Assembly: GCF_000420665.1 (NCBI RefSeq)
Contig: NZ_ATVJ01000001.1
Location: forward strand, 372,001-436,000
Reading direction: 5' to 3'
Origin: Ponticaulis koreensis DSM 19734
GTDB taxonomy: Bacteria; Pseudomonadota; Alphaproteobacteria; Caulobacterales; Hyphomonadaceae
DNA: 64,000 bases
Shown: in pieces, positions 9,290-19,785 of the stretch
Layout of the letters: every line of letters starts with the position of its first letter
Numbering within the stretch: position 1 is the first letter of the stretch
Translations under genes and position numbers: made by a program
Notes under the pieces: generated by a model
What the model saw: the letters and a program-made list of their open reading frames with translations, nothing else
Databases searched by the model: none
What the model was told of the DNA's origin: nothing

Positions 9290-9688
9290 TTGGACGTGAG
9301 TACACAGCCCGCAGCCTCAGAGTCAGGCGCAGGGTCGCATGATGAATATCCGCCGCTAGAAACCCTCATCATTGAGGCGCTCGAAGACGATAAGGCAGAA
9401 GACATCACAGTGATTGATCTCGGTGGCAAATCTTCCATCGCAGACACAATGATCATCGCCTCCGGTCGTTCCGCACGGCATGTCAGCTCACTGGCTGACC
9501 ACCTCATTCGAAAGCTCAAAGCAGGCGGTTTTGGCCGCGCGCAGGTCGAAGGTCTCGCCAGCGCCGACTGGGTATTGATTGATGCCGGTGATGCGGTGGT
9601 ACATCTCTTCCGTCCGGAAGTCCGCGACTTCTATCAGCTCGAGCGTATCTGGGCTGGGGACAGCCGTCATACCGCCGAACAGCACTGA
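9290..9688 (+). CDS. rsfS: Ribosomal silencing factor RsfS
   Basis: The protein binds L14 on the 50S subunit and blocks joining with 30S during starvation. The core spans about residues 20-125: 'LIIEALEDDKAEDITVIDL', then SSIADTMIIASGRSARHVSSLADHL and the typical W-V-(L/I)-(I/M)-D-(A/Y)-G-D 'DWVLIDAGDAVVHLF'. No ATG fits. A TTG at 9290 lies eight bases after GAAAGG; a GTG at 9296 is the alternative. The extra ~20 N-terminal residues are low-complexity and Ser/Ala/Glu-rich. It is followed by rlmH after 13 bases. Confidence 0.93.
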   Translation: MDVSTQPAASESGAGSHDEYPPLETLIIEALEDDKAEDITVIDLGGKSSIADTMIIASGRSARHVSSLADHLIRKLKAGGFGRAQVEGLASADWVLIDAGDAVVHLFRPEVRDFYQLERIWAGDSRHTAEQH

Positions 9689-9701
9689 TCTCTGATCCCG
9701 A

Positions 9702-10166
9702 ATGAAAATCAGCCTCATCACGGTGGGCCGCATGAAACGCGGCCCCGAGCGCGAGCTTGTGGACGACTATATCGTCCGCGCGAAAAAGCTCGGTACATCG
9801 CTCGGCGTTCGTGACGTCTCCGAGATTGAGGTTGAAGCCAGCCATACGCAGGAACAAGAATGCGAGAGACTCCTCGCCAAAATCCCTGCAGGCGCGGAAG
9901 TCTTCCTCTTTGACGAACGAGGCAAAGACTGGAGCTCCACCGAGTTCTCCGCACATCTGGAAAAGCTGAAAGACAATGGCTGTCCGGACCTCTGCTTTCT
10001 GATTGGCGGCGCTGACGGCTTTACCAAAGACGTGAAGCGCCAGTATCAGAACAAAATCCGCCTCGGCTCTCTCACATGGCCGCATAAGCTGGTTCGTGTG
10101 CTGGCGGCAGAGCAGATCTACCGCGCACTCAGCCTTATGGCTGGAACGCCTTACCACCGCGAATAA
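9702..10166 (+). CDS. rlmH: 23S rRNA (pseudouridine1915-N3)-methyltransferase
   Basis: The 154-residue SPOUT-class enzyme methylates pseudouridine 1915 in helix 69 of 23S rRNA. It starts MKISLITVGRMKRGPE. The deep trefoil knot region carries 'FLFDERGKDWSSTEFS', 'FLIGGADGF' near residue 103, and the C-terminal RVLAAEQIYRALSLMAGTPYHRE, the hallmark ending. Its stop overlaps the ATG of the next gene by one base (TAATG). Confidence 0.97.
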   Translation: MKISLITVGRMKRGPERELVDDYIVRAKKLGTSLGVRDVSEIEVEASHTQEQECERLLAKIPAGAEVFLFDERGKDWSSTEFSAHLEKLKDNGCPDLCFLIGGADGFTKDVKRQYQNKIRLGSLTWPHKLVRVLAAEQIYRALSLMAGTPYHRE

Positions 10167-10495
10167 TGCGCACGCATAAACGCCATCCTTGCCCGTGTTG
10201 CGGCTTTGATACGCTGAACGCGTCCGGCGCTTATGAATTATGCCCGATCTGTCTCTGGGAAGACGGAGAAGATGAAGGCGAGACGCTGGAACTGCGTCAG
10301 GCCCGCATCAATTTTCGTGATCATGGAAACATCTATCCGGCCGGTGCAGTGCCTGTAGACGCCCTCCATCCCTCACCCGAACGCGCCCAACTCATCACCT
10401 ATGCGCTCAGCGTTCTGAACGGTGTTGAGACGCGCGATGCGCTACTGCTCGACGGGCTGCTTCTCGCCCATGAAGTTGCCAGTGAGTTTGATTGA
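10166..10495 (+). CDS. CPCC-type cysteine-rich protein
   Basis: The 109-residue cytosolic protein has an N-terminal CPCCGF and CPICLWEDGEDE, matching the Cys_rich_CPCC family; the four cysteines probably hold a zinc ion in a ribbon. The 'ARINFRDHGN' segment is also typical of the family. Function is unknown; members are often found near immunity or stress genes. Its start overlaps the rlmH stop by one base, so it is probably translated with the ribosome-maturation genes upstream. Confidence 0.8.
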   Translation: MRTHKRHPCPCCGFDTLNASGAYELCPICLWEDGEDEGETLELRQARINFRDHGNIYPAGAVPVDALHPSPERAQLITYALSVLNGVETRDALLLDGLLLAHEVASEFD

Positions 10496-10539
10496 CCTCG
10501 ATTCATGACTCATTTGCGAAGCATGGTTAAACTGGGCCG

Positions 10540-11736
10540 ATGATTCTGCGCCGCGTTTCTCCTTTACTTCTGGCCTGCCTGATTGCCGCTCCTTTACCGG
10601 TTGCAACAGGGCAGGAAGACATGACGCAGGAAGAGCTTCAGGCTTATGAAGAGCGCCTTGAGGCCGACCGTATCGCGCTGGAAGCTATAGAGGCTGCACA
10701 GGAAGCCGCACGAGCCGATCTTGCTGTTGTGAACCGCCAGCTGCTGGCCGCGGCTCAGGAAGGTGCGCGCCGCGAAGAACAGGCTAGTCGCATCGAGCAG
10801 CGCCTGATAAGCCTCGAAATCGAGGAAAGACAGGCGCGTGACGCCCTGATGGCAGACCGTGAAGGCCTGCGCGATCTTATCGCCGCACTGATTGCAGCCT
10901 CTCGTCGCCAGCCGCCTGCGCTTGCAACCCATCCCGATAGCGCAACAGATGCCATCCGTTCGGCCATCATCATGCGTGACCTCGCCGATGATCTTGAAGA
11001 TCGCTCGGCGACGCTGGCTGCCTCTATTCGTGAATACGCCGATCTTCTGGATGCTGTGCGCCGTCAACAGGAACGCCTCGATGTTGAAGAAGAGGTACTT
11101 GCAGAAAACCAGCGCGAGATTGAACAGCTCGTCGCGCTTAAGCGCGCTGCCTTCGAAGACCTGACAGGTGAAGCGGATGCGCTTCGCGAGCGGGTCGCCG
11201 CACTCGCCACACGCGCCGAGAATATTCGTAGCTTCCTTGATGATCTCGCCGCGAACGCGCCGCCAACGCCGGGGCGAAAACCACCGGAGCCAACACCAAG
11301 CCGTCCAACGGCGCCAGCTCCATCCACTGCCCCGCCTGCAAACGTCGCCGTGCTTGACGGGCTTGGGCTTCCTGCAACCGGCCAGCTCGTTCAGGCTTTT
11401 GGTGATTTATTGCCGACGGGACGCCGCGCCGAAGGTATCACACTGCGCACAAGATCAGCAGCACAGGTCGTCGCGCCATCAGATGCCACGATAGAATATG
11501 CTGGTCCTTTTCGCAGTTATGGACAAATGTTGATTTTACGAACGGGTGATGGCTACCATATAGTATTATACGGTCTGTCAGATGTTTATCCGACGCTAGG
11601 CCAGTCGGTTCTCGCCGGAGAGCCAATTGGCAGGATGACAAACCGTTCCGATGTCGAGCCTGACCTGCATATGGAATTGCGACGCAACGGAACGCCTGAA
11701 GATCCGCAGAGATGGATGTCCCGCCGGTCCGGTTGA
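10540..11736 (+). CDS. EnvC-like murein hydrolase activator
   Basis: The 398-residue exported protein has a signal peptide to about residue 24, a long coiled coil from about 28 to 235 (Glu/Ala/Arg heptads), a Pro/Thr-rich hinge near 240-270, and a C-terminal LytM (M23) domain. The LytM domain lacks the zinc ligands: the usual HG..Y..LYAH strand reads YHIVLYGLS, and the end is DLHMELRRNG. It is therefore degenerate, as in EnvC, which activates amidases at the division site rather than cutting peptidoglycan. The gene order envC-ctpA-yibQ-rppH is common in alphaproteobacteria. Confidence 0.9.
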   Translation: MILRRVSPLLLACLIAAPLPVATGQEDMTQEELQAYEERLEADRIALEAIEAAQEAARADLAVVNRQLLAAAQEGARREEQASRIEQRLISLEIEERQARDALMADREGLRDLIAALIAASRRQPPALATHPDSATDAIRSAIIMRDLADDLEDRSATLAASIREYADLLDAVRRQQERLDVEEEVLAENQREIEQLVALKRAAFEDLTGEADALRERVAALATRAENIRSFLDDLAANAPPTPGRKPPEPTPSRPTAPAPSTAPPANVAVLDGLGLPATGQLVQAFGDLLPTGRRAEGITLRTRSAAQVVAPSDATIEYAGPFRSYGQMLILRTGDGYHIVLYGLSDVYPTLGQSVLAGEPIGRMTNRSDVEPDLHMELRRNGTPEDPQRWMSRRSG

Positions 11737-11763
11737 TCTGGCGGGCAATTGAGGAGAGAGCCT

Positions 11764-13092
11764 ATGCGCTCATGGTTGATGGGAACAGCTGTCGGTTTGA
11801 CAGCCCTTGGTTTCACCACAGTTGGCGTTTCATCGCTGGCTTGGTCTGCCGGCAGTAACACTGGAAACCAGGAAGAAATCTATCAACAACTCGATCTGTT
11901 CGCGGAAATTCTCGCACGTGTAGACAGCGAATATGTTGTGGATGTCGATGACTCCGAAGCGATGAAGTCTGCCATTAACGGCATGCTTGCGTCGCTCGAC
12001 CCGCATTCCAGCTATCTCGCGGCTGACGATTATGAAGACATGCAGGTCCAGACAAGCGGCGAATATGGCGGCCTCGGCATTGAGGTTCAGGCCAAAGACG
12101 GCTATGTCGAAATCGTAGCACCTATCGATGACACACCGGCCAGCCGCGCAGACCTGCGCTCTGGTGATCTAGTCTCCGCGATTGATGGCGTATCAATCGT
12201 TGGTCAGTCACCAAATGACGCGATCACAAGCATGCGCGGCGAAGTGGGCACGGACATCACGCTCACAATTATTCGCGCTGGTGAGGACGACACATTCGAC
12301 GTCACGCTAACGCGTGAAATCATCCGTCCGAAATCTGTAATTCACCGCATTGAAGATGAAGATATCGGCTATGTCCGAATTTCGGCATTCAATGAGCGCA
12401 CGACCGAGCTTCTGGATGAATCCCTTACAGCCATTCGTGAAGAGCTGGGTCCAAATCCGGCCGGTCTGATCATCGATCTACGGAACAATCCGGGCGGTCT
12501 GCTGGATCAGGCGATCTCCGTTTCCAGCATGTTCATGAGCTCTGGTGAAGTCGTCTCTACACGCGGCCGCGACCCGCGTGACATTCAGCGTTATAACGCT
12601 GCGCCGGGCGAACGCTTCCCGGATACGCCGATCATGGTGCTGATCAATGGCGGTTCTGCTTCGGCTGCTGAAATCGTTGCCGGTGCACTTCAGGACATGG
12701 AACGCGCACAGGTTCTGGGCATGACATCCTTTGGCAAGGGGTCTGTACAGACAGTTATTCCGCTCAGCGCACAACGCGGCGCTCTGCGTCTGACGACAGC
12801 GCGTTATTACACGCCGTCTGGCCGCTCTATTCAGGGCACAGGCATCGAGCCGGACTTTGAAGTTGCGAGCCGCTTCATCACCGAAGACGAGCTTGAAGCT
12901 ATGCGTCGCTTCTCCGAGGCTGATCTGCCAAACGCGCTCGATAATGACTCAGGCGCTGAACGCCGCGAAATCCACCTGCCGGAAGACATGCCGTCAGAAG
13001 ATTATGAAGGCGATGACTATCAGCTCGAGCGCGCGATTGAGCAACTTCGCACGATCACGCTGTCCAGCCTTGATGCTGCGCGCGCAGGCTAG
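11764..13092 (+). CDS. ctpA: C-terminal processing peptidase (S41), CtpA
   Basis: Periplasmic serine protease of 442 residues. The signal/anchor segment covers about 1-30 (MRSWLMGTAVGLTALGF...). A tail-specific N-terminal part comes next (SAINGMLASLDPHSSYL), then a PDZ domain at about 95-180 (GGLGIEVQAKDGYVEIVAPI). The S41 catalytic domain has the Ser in GGSASAAEI near residue 300 and the Lys in MTSFGKGSVQT near 325. The ATG at 11764 is preferred over an upstream TTG because GAGGAGAG sits just before it. It probably trims envelope hydrolases or their adaptors alongside the EnvC homologue. Confidence 0.95.
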   Translation: MRSWLMGTAVGLTALGFTTVGVSSLAWSAGSNTGNQEEIYQQLDLFAEILARVDSEYVVDVDDSEAMKSAINGMLASLDPHSSYLAADDYEDMQVQTSGEYGGLGIEVQAKDGYVEIVAPIDDTPASRADLRSGDLVSAIDGVSIVGQSPNDAITSMRGEVGTDITLTIIRAGEDDTFDVTLTREIIRPKSVIHRIEDEDIGYVRISAFNERTTELLDESLTAIREELGPNPAGLIIDLRNNPGGLLDQAISVSSMFMSSGEVVSTRGRDPRDIQRYNAAPGERFPDTPIMVLINGGSASAAEIVAGALQDMERAQVLGMTSFGKGSVQTVIPLSAQRGALRLTTARYYTPSGRSIQGTGIEPDFEVASRFITEDELEAMRRFSEADLPNALDNDSGAERREIHLPEDMPSEDYEGDDYQLERAIEQLRTITLSSLDAARAG

Positions 13093-13185
13093 GCCTCAAA
13101 CAGCGTAAACCACTGAATTCGCCGGGCTGTGAAAGCACCCGGCAGATTCTGCCCCCTTTGCGAAGCATTAACGGTTTTGCCCCAG

Positions 13186-13219
13186 AACTCTTAGAGATTC
13201 GAATTTCTCTTTAAGAGTT
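13186..13219 (+). promoter_or_regulatory. Palindrome/hairpin covering the yibQ ribosome site
   Basis: AACTCTTA (13186-13193) and TAAGAGTT (13212-13219) pair perfectly. GAGA/TCTC adds four pairs inside, around TTCGAATT, with a two-base bulge. The right arm contains the only purine-rich ribosome-site candidate (AAGAG), five to ten bases before the ATG at 13224. It may limit translation or act as a DNA operator. Confidence 0.45.
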
Positions 13220-13223
13220 AACC

Positions 13224-14483
13224 ATGGCGTCCACCCGCAAGCCTCCTCCCTCCCCGGTCAAAACGGGGATCATGCATACTGCCATGGCAGTCATGACGTT
13301 CGCGGCCATTTCCGCGGCAGGGATTCTGGCTATTCGCTTTACGGGTGATCCGAATACGGGCGCGCCGCGTCAGGTGGTTGGCCTGTTTGACGCCCAGCCT
13401 ACTCAACCGGTTGGTCTCAATCACCGCTTGCCTGATGACGAAGCCGGTATTCACCACGCCAGCGCTGAAACCAGCCATGACACACCCGCGCCGAATCTTG
13501 GTGTAGCGGACCCGTCCGACCATAACGGACAGGGCGAAGTACAGACCGCCAGCCTTGAGACTCAGGCACCAGCCGAAACGCCAACGCCAGCGCCCAGCAC
13601 AGCGCAATCTCAAACATCTCTGCCAGTAGCACCTCTGCCTGGCATGTCCCAGTGGAGCGAGCATGGCGGGCGCCTGCCGGTGATCGCCGATGACGGCCGC
13701 CGCAGCTTTGATGTTTACCGCCGTCCATTTTCCAACCCTGCGGGCCGCCCGACGATTTCCATCATTATTGGCGGTCTCGGCCTGAACTCACGCGTTACGC
13801 AGGCGGCGATTGATGAGCTTCCGCCAGAAGTCACTCTGTCCTTTGTGCCTTACTCTCGCGGGCTGCAAACATGGGTCGACCGTGCGCGCGCTGCCGGCCA
13901 TGAAGTCATGATCGAGCTTCCAATGGAGCCGTATGACTATCCGAACAACGACACAGGACCTTACACGCTACTGACCACAGCGAACGCGACCGAGAACCGT
14001 CGTCGCACAGAATGGCTCCTCAGCCGTGCGACTGGCTATTTCGGCGTGACCAACTATCAGGGCGCAAAATTTGCGACCGATAACCGCTCCATCTCGCCTG
14101 TTTTCCAGATGCTGTCTGAACGCGGCCTTGCCTTCATTCACGATGGCGCCGCGCCTCGATCTGTCTTCCAGACGGTAGCAGACGCGAACCATCTGCCATT
14201 CACAGAAGCTGCGCGTGTTGTCGATGCGGACCCGACCGGCTCTGCGATTGACGAGCAACTTCTACACCTTGAAGCCATCTCGCTTCAGCGCGGGTCGGCG
14301 CTGGGCACCGGCTTTGCCTTCCCGATCACGATCGACCAGATCCGTGACTGGGCGGAAACCCTGCCTAGCAAGGGTTATCTTCTCGCTCCTGCCTCTTCCC
14401 TTCCACGGTCTGCGCCTGCTTATATAGCCGAAACAGAAACCGGGGCGGAAGCTAACCATGACGATACGCAGGCACACCACTAA
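13224..14483 (+). CDS. Divergent polysaccharide deacetylase family protein (YibQ-like)
   Basis: The 419-residue protein has one N-terminal membrane anchor/signal (about 18-40), a low-complexity Pro/Thr/Gln linker to about 145, and a DUF610-type NodB-like barrel. The first strand reads ISIIIGGLGLN where true deacetylases have D-D metal ligands; other alphaproteobacterial members also vary here, so catalytic activity is doubtful. IELPMEPYDYPNNDTGPYTL and GYFGVTNYQGAKF are further family motifs. The family usually sits with envC and ctpA, suggesting a shared role in peptidoglycan hydrolase control. The stop overlaps rppH (TAATG). Confidence 0.87.
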   Translation: MASTRKPPPSPVKTGIMHTAMAVMTFAAISAAGILAIRFTGDPNTGAPRQVVGLFDAQPTQPVGLNHRLPDDEAGIHHASAETSHDTPAPNLGVADPSDHNGQGEVQTASLETQAPAETPTPAPSTAQSQTSLPVAPLPGMSQWSEHGGRLPVIADDGRRSFDVYRRPFSNPAGRPTISIIIGGLGLNSRVTQAAIDELPPEVTLSFVPYSRGLQTWVDRARAAGHEVMIELPMEPYDYPNNDTGPYTLLTTANATENRRRTEWLLSRATGYFGVTNYQGAKFATDNRSISPVFQMLSERGLAFIHDGAAPRSVFQTVADANHLPFTEAARVVDADPTGSAIDEQLLHLEAISLQRGSALGTGFAFPITIDQIRDWAETLPSKGYLLAPASSLPRSAPAYIAETETGAEANHDDTQAHH

Positions 14484-14986
14484 TGCATGAAGGCCCGTTG
14501 CAGGGACGCCGCGACCCGTCCCTTTACCGACCAAATGTCGGCATTGCGTTATTCTCCAAGCGTGGGCACGTCTTTCTTGGCCGCCGCATCAACGCACACG
14601 GCCCGTTTCAGTGGCAGATGCCCCAAGGGGGCATGGATAAGGGCGAAACGCCTGAGCTCGCCGCTATGCGCGAAATGGAAGAGGAGATTGGGGTCTCTCC
14701 GAAGCTCGTCGAGGTTCTCGAAGAGTCAGACGACTGGCTTTATTACGACTTTCCGTCTGATCTGAAGTCTCGCCTGCCAGGCCCGTATATCGGCCAGCGC
14801 CAGAAATGGTTTGCTCTGCGCTTTACCGGCTCTGATTCTGACGTGCGCCTCGATCTACACACGCCCGAGTTCGACGCGTGGCGCTGGGCGGAACTCTCCG
14901 AAGTGCCAGAACTCATCATTCACTTCAAACGCCCTGTGTATGAGGCTGTGGTGAAGGCCTTCGATAAATGGACTGATCCGGTCTGA
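14483..14986 (+). CDS. rppH: RNA pyrophosphohydrolase
   Basis: The 167-residue Nudix hydrolase removes pyrophosphate from the 5' triphosphate of mRNA to start decay, or hydrolyses dinucleoside polyphosphates. It begins with YRPNVGIALFSKRGHVFLGRR. The Nudix box is 'GGMDKGETPELAAMREMEEEIG' at about 50-71, with REMEEE carrying the metal ligands. FKRPVYEAVVKAF is the usual C-terminal motif. It overlaps the yibQ-like gene by one base and ends at a bidirectional terminator. Confidence 0.95.
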   Translation: MHEGPLQGRRDPSLYRPNVGIALFSKRGHVFLGRRINAHGPFQWQMPQGGMDKGETPELAAMREMEEEIGVSPKLVEVLEESDDWLYYDFPSDLKSRLPGPYIGQRQKWFALRFTGSDSDVRLDLHTPEFDAWRWAELSEVPELIIHFKRPVYEAVVKAFDKWTDPV

Positions 14987-15007
14987 TCTCCGTTTAAAGC
15001 GAACAAC

Positions 15008-15045
15008 AAAAAACCGCGCCCTGATGCAGAGCGCGGTCTTTTTAA
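15008..15045. terminator. Bidirectional terminator between rppH and atpC
   Basis: ACCGCGC (15013-15019) pairs with GCGCGGT (15031-15037), with an inner CTG-ATG-CAG hairpin. It is followed by CTTTTTAAA on the + strand and by a T run (from AAAAAA) on the - strand, serving both convergent genes. Confidence 0.85.
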
Positions 15046-15064
15046 ATCTGATACAGATCAGCGC

Positions 15065-15475
15065 TTAATGGTGCGCGTCTTCCAGAGCATCAAGCTGGGC
15101 TTTCAGGCGCTGAACGTCGCCTTCCGCTTTGAAGCGGATCGCCTGATCGCTAGCGCCGTCACGGACACGCTCGGCTTCAGCAATCGCGTCCAGAATGCCA
15201 TCATGGTCGAGGTCTTCCAGACGGATAGCTTCTTCAGCGAGAATTGTGAGGCCTTCCGGCGTTACGTCAGCGAAGCCACCATGCACGAAGTAACGGTGAA
15301 CTTCGTCGCCGTCGATAATACGAACCCGGCCAGAGCGCAGCGTAGACATGAATGGTGCGTGGTTCGGCAGAACACCGAATTCACCCTCAGAGCCCGGCGC
15401 GATGACGTGATCGACTTCTCCGGAGAAAAGTTCACGTGCAGGGGATACCAGGGAAAAGTTCAGCTTTTCAGACAT
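15065..15475 (-). CDS. atpC: ATP synthase F1 subunit epsilon
   Basis: The 136-residue epsilon subunit of the central stalk couples rotation to F1 and restrains ATP hydrolysis. It has the N-terminal beta sandwich (FSLVSPARELFSGEVDHVIAPGSEGEFGVLPNHAPF) and a C-terminal two-helix part rich in Glu/Arg/Ala. I start at the ATG at 15475 (MSEKLNFSLV), which matches the family better than the GTG four codons upstream. It is the last gene of atpH-A-G-D-C. A gap of about 1.6 kb separates it from atpD, holding a GH19 gene on the other strand and a secreted-protein gene. Confidence 0.96.
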   Translation of the reverse strand: MSEKLNFSLVSPARELFSGEVDHVIAPGSEGEFGVLPNHAPFMSTLRSGRVRIIDGDEVHRYFVHGGFADVTPEGLTILAEEAIRLEDLDHDGILDAIAEAERVRDGASDQAIRFKAEGDVQRLKAQLDALEDAHH

Positions 15476-15639
15476 TTTTTCTCTCACGAAATTTCAGTGT
15501 GGGTTTAACAAGGATTTTCGCGAAGTCCAGTGCTGTGACGCCGCACTTACTGAATAAACGCCCGATCGACAGTTACAAACCAATCCAACGCTCGTCATAC
15601 GACAACAATGATCGGAGCATCATTCCTCCCGACAGAGAT

Positions 15640-16374
15640 ATGCGCTTGCACACACCCCATAACCACGCCTCTTCAGTTTCCAAACTGTCGCCCGACTTAC
15701 TAGCCTCACTTCTTCCAAATGAGCCAGATTGGCCTGATATCTGTCACTCGGTCCAAGGCGAACACATTACGACACTACTCAATGCCGACGACATCTTGAA
15801 GGCTGAAGGCATAACGACTGAAGTGAGGCTCGCCCACTTTCTGGGCCAATGCCTTATTGAGTCTAATTTCTTTCGCGCGACCGAAGAGAACCTCAATTAT
15901 TCTCCCCGCGGACTACGTACAACCTGGCCCGCCAGATTTCCATCCGATTCCATCGCCCGAAACTATGCCCGCCAACCGGAAAGAATTGCTAACTACGTCT
16001 ACGCAGATCGAATGGAGAACGGCGATGAGGCGTCAGGCGATGGCTGGCGGTTTCGAGGTCGGGGCATTATACAGCTGACGGGCCGGCGCAATTATCGGCG
16101 TTATGCAGACCTCACGGGCCTGCCGCTTGAAAAACATCCGGATAGCCTGGCTAACGATATGAACATTTCTGTCCTGGTGGCCGCAAAATTCTTTACGCAG
16201 AACAACCTGATACCACTCGCCGATGCCAATGATGCGAAACGACTTTCTCGCGCGATCAATCGCGGTAATCCGAATTCGGTATATCCTGCCCACCGCGAGG
16301 CTGATCGTATCCAGTTAAGTAAAAGAGCACTCAGCCTTCTGAGTGCCCCAATATTTGATCAGCGGTCGGGATAG
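15640..16374 (+). CDS. GH19-type chitinase/endolysin-like enzyme
   Basis: The 244-residue protein resembles phage-type GH19 lysozymes and chitinases: 'EVRLAHFLGQCLIESNFF' holds the first catalytic Glu region near residue 80. GDGWRFRGRGIIQLTGRRNYRRYADLTG (about 140-165) is the strongly conserved family core, and the late 'INRGN' also fits. It would cut peptidoglycan or chitin. No signal peptide is visible, as in phage endolysins. The ATG at 15640 is chosen; upstream codons overlap atpC. It lies alone, opposite to the atp genes, with less GC-rich composition than its neighbours, suggesting acquisition. Its end overlaps the next gene. Confidence 0.82.
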   Translation: MRLHTPHNHASSVSKLSPDLLASLLPNEPDWPDICHSVQGEHITTLLNADDILKAEGITTEVRLAHFLGQCLIESNFFRATEENLNYSPRGLRTTWPARFPSDSIARNYARQPERIANYVYADRMENGDEASGDGWRFRGRGIIQLTGRRNYRRYADLTGLPLEKHPDSLANDMNISVLVAAKFFTQNNLIPLADANDAKRLSRAINRGNPNSVYPAHREADRIQLSKRALSLLSAPIFDQRSG

Positions 16375-16907
16375 AAAGACAGGATAGCGACGAGATCGCC
16401 CTCTTCGTCGCTCGTCTCAGTGCCTGCGAGCGCGATAAAGAAGACGATATTATTTACGACACGCTCGAACCGGCGGAAAGTCACCCCGTCCACGGCCTGA
16501 GCGCGCGCGGGCACTTCCTCAAAGTCTTTCTCGCTGGTGACATAGTCTGCGATTGCGTCGAATACCGGCACGATCGTCATGCCATCGGCGAACACCTCAC
16601 AGCGGCCTACCGCGATGTTCTCATGCACATAAACTTCACCATCCTGCGTAGTAAAAACAGGCATGGATGTTACTGCGCCGCCCGGCCCAGGAAAGGCTGC
16701 GCCAACCGGCAAACGGGTAAACTCCAGCTCCGTGCCCTCAGCCGCCGCCTCAAGGCTCCAGCTTTCGAAGAAGTAATCCGTACAGGCTTCGCTCGTTGCA
16801 AATACGAAGTTGGATTCCGCGTCACTCAAATCCTGCGCGCTCGCTGGGCCGCACATAGCTGCTGCCAGAACGCCGCTCGCAATGGCAGCGTTAAGTGAAA
16901 AAGTCAT
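16359..16907 (-). CDS. Secreted protein of unknown function
   Basis: The 182-residue product has a Sec signal (MTFSLNAAIASGVLAAAMCGPASAQ, cleavage near residue 24). The mature part is acidic, with Cys residues in EACTDYF and GRCEVF that may pair. It contains 'LPVGAAFPGPGGAVTSMPVF' and alternating strands towards the end (VVNNIVFFIALAGTE). I do not recognise the family. It lies between atpD and atpC but is separated from atpD by a strong terminator and overlaps the convergent GH19 gene by 16 bases. Confidence 0.7.
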   Translation of the reverse strand: MTFSLNAAIASGVLAAAMCGPASAQDLSDAESNFVFATSEACTDYFFESWSLEAAAEGTELEFTRLPVGAAFPGPGGAVTSMPVFTTQDGEVYVHENIAVGRCEVFADGMTIVPVFDAIADYVTSEKDFEEVPARAQAVDGVTFRRFERVVNNIVFFIALAGTETSDEEGDLVAILSFYPDR

Positions 16908-17004
16908 GAAACGGCCTCCCTACCGCGTATTTGCTGTTAGCCAGCTATCATTTCCTTATGCATTCCAGCCTGCAGGGAGAAAGGCAAGAGCTTTAGAGAA
17001 ATCG

Positions 17005-17040
17005 ACAAAGAAAAAAGGCCGCTCCCATTGGGAACGGCCT
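17005..17040 (-). terminator. Terminator downstream of atpD
   Basis: AGGCCG-C-TCCC-ATT-GGGA-A-CGGCCT (17016-17040) folds into a two-part stem with a three-base loop. On the - strand it is followed by TTTTTTCTTTG. It implies that atpC, 1.5 kb further on, is transcribed separately or by read-through. Confidence 0.85.
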
Positions 17041-17068
17041 CTTCTTAAAACTGAATTGACAACTCGGC

Positions 17069-18877
<1,809 letters not shown>

Positions 18878-19762
18878 CTAGAGCGCTTCAGCGCCAGAGA
18901 TGATTTCGATCAGTTCTTTCGTGATCTGCGCCTGACGTGCACGGTTGTACTGGAGCGACAGTTTGTCGATCAGTTCGCCGGCATTGTTCGTCGCGTTATC
19001 CATCGCAGTCATAGACGCAGCCTGCTCGCCTGCTGCGCTTTCGAGAAGTGCAGAGAGTATCAGCGTGTTCAGGTAACGCGGAAGTAGCGTTTCCAGAATG
19101 TCGTCTTCAGACGGTTCATAGATGTATGTCGCACCTTTGAGGTCGACAGTCGGCACATCTTCAGGTGGTTCAGCCGGCACAAGTTGCTTGGCTGTCGGAA
19201 CCTGAGAGATCACGTTTTTGAACTGCGCATAGATCAGCGAAGCCACATCGAACTCGCCAGCTTCAAAGCCAGCATTCAGATCTTTACCGAGCTGCAGCGC
19301 GATTTCAGCGAGATCGTCTGAGTTACGGGCAGATGACGTATCGATGTGAGAGACCATGAGGTCGCCATGCGTACGCATGAGTTGCTCGCGGCCTTTCTTA
19401 CCGACAGTGATGATTTTCACTGTCTTGCCTTCGCCTTTCAGGCGCATGATTTCTTCGCGCGCTTTCTTCACAGTGTTGGCGTTGAAGCCACCGCAAAGAC
19501 CGCGTTCAGCTGTCATGATGATAAGAAGGTGTGTGTCTGACTTACCTGTACCGGTAAGCAGTTTCGGACCCTGACCACCAGTTGAGGCAGCTGTCAGGTT
19601 TGCGATCACACCTGCAAGGCGCATTGAGTATGGTTTCGCAGCTTCAGCAGCTTCCTGCGCACGGCGGAGCTTGGCTGCAGCAACCATCTGCTTGGCCTTA
19701 GTGATCTTCTGTGTGGATTTCACAGAGGCGATCCGGCCTTTGAGATCTTTCAAACTTGGCAT
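18878..19762 (-). CDS. atpG: ATP synthase F1 subunit gamma
   Basis: The 294-residue rotor shaft subunit starts [36 protein letters not shown], the N-terminal coiled-coil helix. The central Rossmann-like part carries '[11 protein letters not shown]'. The C-terminal helix ends [26 protein letters not shown], as expected. An ATG eight codons into the open frame is chosen because it matches family starts and follows AGGCGAG. The end is 21 bases before the atpD extension start. Confidence 0.97.
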   Translation of the reverse strand: MPSLKDLKGRIASVKSTQKITKAKQMVAAAKLRRAQEAAEAAKPYSMRLAGVIANLTAASTGGQGPKLLTGTGKSDTHLLIIMTAERGLCGGFNANTVKKAREEIMRLKGEGKTVKIITVGKKGREQLMRTHGDLMVSHIDTSSARNSDDLAEIALQLGKDLNAGFEAGEFDVASLIYAQFKNVISQVPTAKQLVPAEPPEDVPTVDLKGATYIYEPSEDDILETLLPRYLNTLILSALLESAAGEQAASMTAMDNATNNAGELIDKLSLQYNRARQAQITKELIEIISGAEAL

Positions 19763-19785
19763 TTGAACTCGCCTGTAAGTCTGCA

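Noticed and set aside
15640-16907. Prophage remnant
   Set aside because: Only one phage-like gene is present; there is no integrase, structural gene or attachment repeat around it.
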